This document shows positions 1 to 8,600 of a stretch of DNA of 21,023 nucleotides, piece after piece. The notes beneath the pieces are model-generated. The model did no database searches. It was given only the letters and a program-made list of their open reading frames with translations, and was not told the origin of the DNA. Origin of the DNA: a virus; the IMG/VR virus record IMGVR_UViG_3300000405_000074, positions 1-21,023 of that record, one strand, 5' to 3'. A program made the position numbers and the translations under genes. Position 1 is the stretch's first letter, and the number at the start of each line of letters is the position of its first letter.

Positions 1-1
1 G

Positions 2-253
2 TGCTGCCAGGGGCATGTAAACTATCTGCCCGAATACTGGGGAAAGGATCTACACGAGTACACGAGACAAGCCATAAAATGGATGTTTGAAAACACGGAT
101 TTTATAAAAATAGTGGCACTTATTCCCGACTATTACGCCGTTGTTTTGAAGCACGCAATCGCAGCCGGGATGAAGAAGGAAGGCTATCTGACCAACGCGG
201 TAATATCCAATGGCAAAGTTGATAACATGACGCTGGTGGGGATTGAAAAGTGA
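2..253 (+). CDS. C-terminal part of a GNAT-like acetyltransferase (5' end outside window)
   Basis: The frame is open from the left edge and ends at TGA 251-253, leaving 83 visible residues. The visible part has the shape of the second half of a GNAT acyltransferase: a helix holding WMFENT, a strand KIVALIP, then AVVLKHAIAAGMKKEG, where an alanine-rich helix is followed by 'GMKKEG', and a last strand ending in MTLVGIEK. In this family that helix-turn-strand closes the acetyl-CoA fold. GNAT-like proteins do occur in podovirus virion gene clusters, often without a known substrate. The acetyl-CoA-binding Q/RxxGxG/A segment would lie upstream and cannot be seen. The stop overlaps the GTG start of the next gene (GTGA), which suggests translational coupling. 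The fold call is by pattern only. Confidence 0.6.
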   Translation, partial: CCQGHVNYLPEYWGKDLHEYTRQAIKWMFENTDFIKIVALIPDYYAVVLKHAIAAGMKKEGYLTNAVISNGKVDNMTLVGIEK

Positions 254-885
254 TTGACGATGCAATGGTCACGTTTATTCGAATACCAAAAAATGCCAGC
301 ACGTCCCTTTATGCGTTTTTTGGCAAGGCAAACACTGTCAGAAACGAATACCTGAGTGCAGACAACCCTAAGCACCTGAACATATTTGAGTCGTCGCACC
401 AGAGCATATCGGAGCTACAGGAAAACCTTGGCAGTCACGTATTGGAAAAGCCCGTGCTGGCCGTGGTCAGAAACCCGTTTGAACGACTGGTGTCCATGTA
501 TTTCTTTGCTCAGAAGCATGACTTGGGGAAAATATACGACATAGACACTGGAAGTTTCCTCAGTTTCGCCAGGGGATTTTACCGCTTGAGCAAAGACAAA
601 AACTTTTTCCACGCAATGCCGCAGGTCAAATTTATAGAACATGACCAAAGCTATTGGTTCACAGTGGTAAAGTTTGAGAATCTGAAAGAAGGGATCAAGG
701 GCTTCATAGAAGAAAACGGGTTCAATGATTGTTTCGACGCGGAGAAGCTGGAAACCCTCAACACTACGGACCATCTTCACTATAGCGACTATTATGATGA
801 CGAGACAAAACAGATAGTTAAGAATATGTGGGAGTGTGATTTAGACGCTTTTTCGTATTCTTTTGACGACAGCGGACATAGGTGA
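250..885 (+). CDS. Sulfotransferase family protein (PAPS-dependent type)
   Basis: This 211-residue protein carries the two PAPS-binding signatures of sulfotransferases. The 5'-phosphosulfate loop is IPKNASTS at residues 12-19, close to the N-terminus. The 3'-phosphate-binding segment is VVRNPFERL at residues 72-80 with Arg74, followed by a helix VSMYFFAQ. The length is short but fits the carbohydrate sulfotransferase (family 2-like) core. Such enzymes move sulfate from PAPS to a hydroxyl or amine; the substrate here is unknown. The GTG at 250 overlaps the upstream stop by 4 bp; an ATG at 265 is a possible alternative start that keeps both motifs. The gene lies between a GNAT-like gene and the ejection-protein genes, so it belongs by position to the virion cassette. 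It could modify a virion protein, host surface glycan or metabolite. The family call is firm from motifs; the role is inference. Confidence 0.85.
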   Translation: MIDDAMVTFIRIPKNASTSLYAFFGKANTVRNEYLSADNPKHLNIFESSHQSISELQENLGSHVLEKPVLAVVRNPFERLVSMYFFAQKHDLGKIYDIDTGSFLSFARGFYRLSKDKNFFHAMPQVKFIEHDQSYWFTVVKFENLKEGIKGFIEENGFNDCFDAEKLETLNTTDHLHYSDYYDDETKQIVKNMWECDLDAFSYSFDDSGHR

Positions 886-888
886 CTT

Positions 889-1710
889 ATGGGTGTTGGA
901 GCAGCAATAGTAGGAAGTGCGGTTGTTGGTGGAGTTGTAGCCAGCAGATCCGCAAGCAAACAAGCCGATGCTGCAAAAGATGCGTCTGAAGCGCAGGCAG
1001 GTGCAGCCAAGACGGCGTCAGAAGCAGAAGTTCAAGCTAACCGAGAAAACATTGCTTTCCAGAAAGAGGTATTTCAACAGCAGCGTGAGGATAACGCGCC
1101 GTGGCGTGAAATTGGTGCTGAATCTCTCAAGAGGCTTGGACAAGGTATCGAGTCTGGCGATTATGATCCGGGAAAATTGAACCTTAAAGAATTCAAATTT
1201 GATTTTGAAGCAGACCCTGGCTACCAATTTAGAAAACAAGAAGGCATTGACGCACTGGATGCCAGCGCATCGGCAAGGGGCCGGCTGCAATCTGGAGCGC
1301 AATCCAGAGCGGTGTCACGTTATGGTTCTGACTTGGCCAGCCAAGAATACGGAAACGCTTTTAACCGCAGCTTGGCGGAATACCAAAACGAAACCAGCCG
1401 AACAATGGCTGAATACAGAAGTGGCGCAAATCGCAAACAAGGAAACTTTAATCGACTGGCATCTTTGTCCAATGTTGGGCAGGCGGCCAATAGTGCAGAC
1501 CAAGCGGCACGAAGCGACATGGCCTCAAGCGTCGGGGCCAGTACAGCCGCCAGCGGTAACGCATTATCCCGTGGTGCTACCGCCAGCGGTAACGCATTGG
1601 CTCGGGGGGCTATCAATCAAGGCAACGCACGGGCCAGTGCTTACCAGGGCATTGGGCAATCAATTAACCAGGGTACGCAAAACTACCTGCTTTATGACTC
1701 ACTGGGATAG
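889..1710 (+). CDS. DNA ejection (DNA transfer) protein, P22 gp7-like type
   Basis: This 273-residue protein opens with a glycine/alanine/valine-rich hydrophobic stretch (residues 2-19) that could insert in a membrane. A long alanine- and glutamine-rich helical region follows. The middle holds the segment 'DPGYQFRKQEGIDALDASASARG' (about residues 108-130), split here as DPGYQFRKQEG then IDALDASASARG. This block and the following S/A/N/Q-rich tail are typical of proteins annotated as phage 'DNA transfer protein', related in style to P22 gp7. Such proteins leave the virion early and help form the channel for DNA entry. The C-terminal part has two 11-residue repeats, ASGNALSRGAT and ASGNALARGAI. 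The start has AGGTGA a few bases upstream, overlapping the previous stop. The next ejection gene starts 8 bp after its stop. Confidence 0.75.
   Translation: MGVGAAIVGSAVVGGVVASRSASKQADAAKDASEAQAGAAKTASEAEVQANRENIAFQKEVFQQQREDNAPWREIGAESLKRLGQGIESGDYDPGKLNLKEFKFDFEADPGYQFRKQEGIDALDASASARGRLQSGAQSRAVSRYGSDLASQEYGNAFNRSLAEYQNETSRTMAEYRSGANRKQGNFNRLASLSNVGQAANSADQAARSDMASSVGASTAASGNALSRGATASGNALARGAINQGNARASAYQGIGQSINQGTQNYLLYDSLG
1547..1612 (+). repeat. 33-bp tandem repeat inside the ejection-protein gene
   Basis: Two adjacent 33-bp units (1547-1579 and 1580-1612) share an identical first 19 bases, CCGCCAGCGGTAACGCATT, and diverge in the second half. They encode two 11-residue repeats in the low-complexity C-terminal part of the ejection protein. 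This looks like a simple in-frame duplication; no separate function is suggested. Confidence 0.8.
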
Positions 1711-1718
1711 GGGCTGAT

Positions 1719-2603
1719 ATGGCTAACCAATTTGGTATTGATCTGGGCCAGATGTACCGCACTTCCGAAGCTATAAAGGGTTCCCGGCAGACTCGAAAAA
1801 GCAATGAGCTGACAATGCAGCTGGAAAAAAAGGACAGGGAAAGCGCTCGCCAAAGAGGCCAAACGCTTAACCAGTTGCGCTCCCGCGTAGCCGCAGGTGG
1901 TGACGATGGGGAAACCGCAGAGCGTGAGCTTATTGCTTTTGCACCAGAAGAAGCCACCAAGTTGCAGGAAGCGTTTAAAAACATGGACGATCGACAGCGC
2001 ACAGAAATGGAAGACAAGGTGGAAACCCTGGGCCGTATTGCCGCGTTTGTCATGGACGGAGGAACGCCGGAGGAACAAAACCAGCGTTACCAGCGTGCGC
2101 GGACAAACATGAGCCCGGAAATTGCCGCCAATATGCCAGAAGAATACGATCCCAACTTTGTGCAAATGGGGCTGGCCCGCGCGCGTGAGCTGGACGACAT
2201 GCTGAAAAACCCGGAGAAGATCACTTTTGGAGGTAAAGATCGCCTGTATAAAGATGGCAATATGCTGGAATCAACCACCAGTAATGCTTTTTTGAAAGGC
2301 CAAGCTGGCGGATCTGGCAGCGATTTCAAATCATCCGATGAAAGCCTCATGTTCCGCCAAGCCGGGGAATTATTGGGCGGTATCTTCGATCAACAGGGCA
2401 ACCTGCAAAACCTGGACCCGGACCAACGCTCAAAAGTACAGGCCATTACCACCAGGGCCGCGCAGCTTTTCCGTGATGGCGAGACAGGCACACGCTCACA
2501 ATCAGTAACTGAGGCCGCCAGACAGCTGGGCATAAGCGTGCAGAACCTTCAGGGTGGCGGTAGTATGGATCGCAACCAATTACTCGATATGTACAGCCAG
2601 TGA
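1719..2603 (+). CDS. Probable phage DNA ejection / internal virion protein
   Basis: This 294-residue hydrophilic protein is mostly predicted helix by eye. It is rich in Q, E, R and K, with many short stretches of LxxxxRARELDD type, and a more flexible G/S-rich segment near residues 190-205 (QAGGSGSDFKSSDES). The motif 'MSPEIAANMPEEYDPNFVQMGL' (about residues 127-148) and the terminal GGSMDRNQLLDMYSQ are in the style of the second and third ejection proteins of P22-like phages, which assist passage of DNA through the envelope. There is no signal peptide or clear membrane span. It follows the gp7-like gene by 8 bp and precedes the giant gene by 7 bp, so the three form one translational unit. 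I recognise the type from composition and position rather than from a diagnostic motif. Confidence 0.6.
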   Translation: MANQFGIDLGQMYRTSEAIKGSRQTRKSNELTMQLEKKDRESARQRGQTLNQLRSRVAAGGDDGETAERELIAFAPEEATKLQEAFKNMDDRQRTEMEDKVETLGRIAAFVMDGGTPEEQNQRYQRARTNMSPEIAANMPEEYDPNFVQMGLARARELDDMLKNPEKITFGGKDRLYKDGNMLESTTSNAFLKGQAGGSGSDFKSSDESLMFRQAGELLGGIFDQQGNLQNLDPDQRSKVQAITTRAAQLFRDGETGTRSQSVTEAARQLGISVQNLQGGGSMDRNQLLDMYSQ

Positions 2604-2610
2604 GGTAGTA

Positions 2611-5600
2611 ATGAGCGAAAACCAGCAGCCTTCCAAGGATCAGTTACTGAATGCGCTTGAGAGGGCGCACCTTGCGGGTGACACCGAAGGAGCAAAGGAG
2701 CTGGCCCGCTGGCACAACGAGATTTACCAGCCACAACCGGAGCCAGAGGTAGCGCAGGAAGGTCCGGGGATGCCGCCGCTAAACCTTCAGCCTGATACTG
2801 GAAGCAAGATTGCCGATGCTGGTCGCCGTGGTTCAGATTCTTCTATCGGTCCCGCAAACGATCCCGGAACTGGCCTGACAGCCGAAGAAATGGCCGCAAC
2901 GCCGCAACCGTCAGATCAATCAACTGTGGCGAATACTTCAGAGCAAGTAGCGCTGAACAGGAACCTGCTAAAAGAACAGTTCCCTGAACAATACGAATCG
3001 CCTTCAGCAAGCCCGGCAAGATCGACTCCTGGAAAGCCAGAGCAGGAATCACCGTCATTTAATGCTGCCCGTGGCGCAGTAGAGCGATCAGGTGATCTTG
3101 CGGCCGGTTTAGGCACAAGCATAAACACCGCGGCACAGGCCGCAGAAGATAAATTCGGAGTGGGTGGACTGGTGTGGGATGGCGAAGGCCTGATCCCAAA
3201 GTACCTCAATGCACAAGACTACTCTGACTTTTTGGCAGAAGGCGGATCAGACCTTGGGGCCGTTGCGACAGATAATCTGAAAAATATTGATGCCGGTTAT
3301 GTTCCCGAAAACACTTGGGAGTCTGTTAAGGCAGAGTTTTCGGAAGGTGGCGTTTTTAGCGCAAGCGCCTATGGGGAGGTTTTAGCCTACGGATTTGAGC
3401 AGGGAATAAAATCTGTCCCTGATATGGTTGCCGTCACTTTGTCGCTTCCCGCTTATGTGATTGCACGATCTGGTGAAATTGGTGAAACCCGAGCCCAAAA
3501 CAAGGGCAAAGAAAAAGCCGAATTGACTGACATAGTTGAAGCAGCGCCCTTTGCGCTTGGCTCCGCCATATTGGAAAGAATTGGCGCAAGAGGAATAACC
3601 CAAGCCGGGGCCGAAGCGTTTGGCGCAGCAGCCTTAAAGCGTGGAGTCAAGGCAGCTGCAAAGCGTATCGCAGCAGCCGGGGGCTCCGCGACACTGCGAG
3701 AGTCAGGAACAGAGTTTGTTCAGGAGGGCATACTTGAATATCTTGGTGAGCGATTCGGAACCGATGCAAAACTCGATGTTGCCGAAGCGTTTGACCGAGG
3801 CCTTGCGGGCCTAGTTGCTGGTGGAACCTTTGGTGGTGCAGTGGGCACCAGTGTTGCAACTGGTAGAGAGATCGCCCGGCCATCCCAAGCGGCAGAGTTA
3901 GGACAAGCGCTAAACGAGGGTGTCGATAACGCCGATTTTGTGCCGGCAGACCAGGCTGTTACGGATAGTTTAGACCCTTCCCGCGCGCAGGTGGAACAAA
4001 CACAGGCATCGCAGCGCCCGAGCATGGCCGAGCTTGTGTCACAAAAGATGAAAGAGCGTGGTTTTGACTTTACGCCGCGACCAGGGCAAATGCCGCCGGG
4101 CATTAATGTGCCTTTTCAGCCTGCGCAGTCACAGCAACAAGAACAAACAGTTCCTGTAGAAACTGAACGCCAACAAAATACAGAACAGCGTGAAAAAGAA
4201 ATTGTGCCAGAAGAATCGCAAACCCTGGACGTTTACGCAGAAGTTCAATCAAACGGATCTTACACTGTGCTTACTACGCCAGCCGGGCAACCGTTGGACG
4301 TAAGCCCTGCGCAGAATGCGCGCATTGAGCCCGTAGCCACAAGTGTTCCTATTGAGGCGCACCGTTCACTAAAAACCAACGCAGGTCGTGAGTCTGTAAA
4401 AACACTGAAACGCAGCTACAAGAACGCTGCAGTGTCTGGCCAGCCTGTAACCGGTAACAAAGATCGTTCAAGCAAAATTACTGAGCAAAAAAAGGATGCA
4501 GAAAAAGGAAAGGTTGGCGGAACTGTTGGCAGTGGTGAAGTAAAACTGACTGCAACGGGCAGAAAAACCACACCAGTACCAAAGATAAAAACGGACACGC
4601 CCAGAAAATCAACAAGCTCCGTTAAGAATATTGAAAAATGGCTTATAGAAAACGCTGTGGAAGAAGCCAAAGCAAGAGGTGACAATTTCAACCTTCGCCA
4701 ATTTGAAGGAATAGACCTTAAAAACTTGAGCCAGGCAGACAAAGATTCCGCTGAACAATACCTGTTTGGCGATAATCAGCCGCCTGTAATACCGTCAATT
4801 TTGAAAGATATTGGAAGCGAGGCGCAGCAAAATGCACCTACAGAAGTGGATAGCAGCAAGGACTTCAGAGCCCTGCAAAGCCGGATTGATAATATCAACA
4901 AGGAAATTGACGCCGAAAGAATTCGCGTTAAGTCCGAATCAGTAACCAGAGCAATCAATAACAGCCAACTAAACGACCAGCAAAAGCAGGAATTGTTACG
5001 CCAGCTGCCAGAGGAAAGCACCAATGAACCTACAGAACTGGATCAACAAGGCCAGGATCCACTGGCAGGAGAACCGGCCAAAGTTTTACCAGAGCCTGAA
5101 GACACAGAGGACACTGGAACCGATGCTGAAACAGGCAGCGGAACAAACGTACCAGCAGGTGGACGAGCTGGAACAAGCCGGGTTCCAGCCGGACGAGGCG
5201 TACCAGATGGTACGGGAGAAATACCTGTTTCCCCCGGGCGAACCGGAGAGCGAGCAGATGGACAGCAACGGGCCGGCGATCCTGAACAGCGCCCTGCAGA
5301 CAATGAGCCGGACACTGGAAGTGGAGAACCCGCAACCCGAGGATCAGAGGCAAACGTAGATGCGACAGAAAAAGCGGCAAAAGAAGCGCCAACGCCAAAG
5401 GGCGCAACAACGCAAAGATCAAAGCCAGCAGGTGAGCGCCCGGACAAGTACTTCACGCTAACGCCTGAAATGAACATTGGCGCTGGCGGGGCCAAGACCA
5501 AGTTTAAGAACAACCTGCAAGCCATACAGACACTAAAGCAGTTGATCGAAGAAGGGCGTCAGGCTACGCCGGAGCAGCAGCGGACCCTTGCCGGCTACGT

Positions 5601-8600
5601 TGGGTTTGGTGGTATCCCGCAGGCGTTTGTCGGTGATGGTGGCAAAATTACCAAGGGCTGGGAGAAAGAGGTAAAGCAACTGCAGGAGGCATTGACCGAT
5701 GCAGAATATGACGCGGCTCGACGCAGCACTCAGGATGCTCACTACACTAGCCCTGAAATTGTGTCCGAAATATGGAATGCCGTTAAGAATATGGGATTCC
5801 AGGGTGGCCGCGTGCTGGAGCCTTCTGTGGGAACGGGAAACTTCCTGGGCCTTATGCCTGGTGGCGTGCGATCAAAAAGCAGCATTGCCGGGGTGGAGCT
5901 GGATCATATCACCGGGGGCATTGCCCAAAAACTCTATCCCGGAGCCAACATACAGGCGCCATTAGGCTTCCAAGAGTTCACCATGCCGGACAATTACTTC
6001 GATCTGGCCATTGGTAACCCGCCGTTTGGCAGTCAGAAACTGTATGACGGCAAGCGCAAAGCCTTGTCGAAAATGAGCATCCACAACTACTTCTTTGCCA
6101 AGTCGATGGCGGGGCTCAAGCCCAATGGCGTGCTGGCCATGGTGGTATCTAGCCGCCTGATGGATGGCAGCAACAAGATGGCGCGCGATTACCTGGCTGA
6201 ACGTGGGGATCTATTGGGCGCCGTGAGACTGCCCAACAATGCTTTCCTGAAAAATGCCGGTACCCAAGTCACCACTGACATTATTTTCATGCGCAAGCGT
6301 GCGGAAGGTGAGCAGGCAACGGGTAATTCGTGGTCCGTGGTGAACACGATTAAGGACGCCAAGGGCATTGATGTTCCGCTGAATGAATACTTCGACCGCA
6401 ATCCGTCGATGATGCTTGGCGAATGGGGCGCCTACGGCTCGATGTACGGGCAAAACGAACCTGCACTGGTAGCGAGGGAGGGGCAAGACACCAACGCCTT
6501 GCTACGCGAAGCACTGGCCAGCTTGCCAAAAGACTTTATGACCAAGGCAGAGACTGACGCTGTATCTGAAGAAGTGCAGCTGCCAACCAGCATTGAGAAC
6601 GTGAAAGTGGGCAGCATGTTCCTCGATGGCGATCAGATCAGCATTCGCCTTGAAAGCGAGATGGGCAAAGAGCGATCGGAGCCCGTGGATATGCCGAGCA
6701 AGAAAGCGGAAGACCGAGTGCGCGGGCTGATTAAAGTTCGTGACGTGTTCGCAGATCTACGCAAGGCGCAGCTTACTGACAACGTGAAGGACGAGTCGCT
6801 GGCGGTATTACGTGACCGCTTAAATCGCACCTATGACCAGTTTGTGAGCAAGAACGGGCCAATAAACCTGGATGCAAACAAGCGACTGTTCCGGGATGAC
6901 CCAACGTGGCCGCAGCTGGCGGCACTGGAAGAATCATTCGACAAAGGCATAAGCGCAACCGTTTCAAAGAAAACCGGGGAAACCGCACGCAACCCAAGCG
7001 CCAAAAAGGCCGCTATCTTCCGTACTCGCACGCAGCAGCCTTACAAGGCGCCGGACAAAGCCAGTACAGCGAAGGACTCATTAACCGCCAGCCTGTCGGA
7101 GAAAGGCCGGGTGGATATGGCTTACATGAGCCAGCTGTACGGTAAGACCGAGAGCGCTATTGTTGCCGAGCTGGGTGATTTGGTTTTTGAGAGCACGCCT
7201 AACAACTGGGAATCCCGTGACGAATACCTGTCTGGCAACGTCAAAGGCAAGCTGGCCATGGCCGAGCGCATGGCCAAAGACACGCCGCGGTACCAGCGCA
7301 ACGTCGACGCACTGAAAGATGTGCAGCCAGAGGACATTGAAGCCGTCGATATCCGCGTGAAGACAGGGGCTCACTGGTTGCCGCCAGAGGTGGTGACCGC
7401 CTTTGTTAACCACATTCTGGGTAACGAAACCGGAAAAGCTGTTTACAACCCTGTATTGGCCAAGTGGTCAATTAGTGGTGGGGCACGTGATGCGGCCGCA
7501 ACGCAATACGGTACCGACCGCTCAACTGTTAAAGACGTTTTGAATGCAGCGGTAAACGAAAAGAGCATTGCTATTCGAGATCCCATTGGCAACAAAGAAA
7601 CAGTGCTCAATGAATCCGCGACCAACGCCGCAAACGAGAAAGTAAACCGGGTGAAGGCAGAGTTCCGCCGCTGGGTATGGTCAGACGATACCCGCCGGGA
7701 AATGTTGACCAGGCTCTATAACGACACGTTCAATACGGATCGGGTGCGCGAGTATGACGGCTCACACCTGACATTTCCGGGCAAGGTAGGCGACGACATT
7801 CTAAAGTTGAAACCGCACCAGGCTAATGCCGCGTGGCGCATTGTTCAAAGCGGTACCACGTTGTTGGATCACGTTGTTGGATCGGGTAAAACCTTCACTA
7901 TGATTGCCGGTTCTATGGAGCTCCGCCGCACCGGACGCGCCAAGAAGCCTATGTTTGTGGTACCCAACCATCTTGTGGGCCAGTGGGCTGAGGACTTTAC
8001 CAAGCTGTACCCAAACGCCAACATTCTGGCCGCCACCAAAAGAGACTTTGAGAAAGGCAACCGTAAGCGCTTGTTTGCCCGCATTGCTACCGGGGACTGG
8101 GACGCCGTTATTGTGGCGCATTCGTCGTTTGGAAAAGTTGAAATGGACGCCGAGTTCCAGGAGCGTTTCATCAACCAGCAAATCCGCGACATCGATACAG
8201 CCATAGCCACCATCCGGGATCAGGAGGGCAAAAGTTCACGCTCAGTCAAAGACAGCGAAAAGCAAAAAGAACGCCTACAGGAGCGATTGAAGCGCTTATT
8301 TGATTCGGAAAACAAAGACGACAACCTGACGTTTAACGAACTGGGTGTGGATGCGCTGTTTTTGGATGAAGCGCACGAGTTTAAAAACCTGGGGTTTGCC
8401 ACCGGCATGACCCGCGTGGCTGGCCTGGGAGATCCAAAGGGAAGCCAGAAAGCCGCTGACATGTTTATGAAGGTGCAATCAATCATGGAGCGCACTGGCG
8501 GCAACAATGTGATCTTTGCCACCGGCACGCCTATCAGCAACACCATGGCCGAGATGTACACGGTTCAGCGCTTCCTGGACTACCAGACCCTGCAAGACCA

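Noticed and set aside
1199-1717. A 172-codon ORF overlapping the first ejection-protein gene in another frame.
   Set aside because: Its peptide is unbalanced (rich in Thr, His, Trp, Pro, Arg), has no convincing domain pattern, and no ribosome site was noted. The ejection-protein frame shows the conserved sequence.
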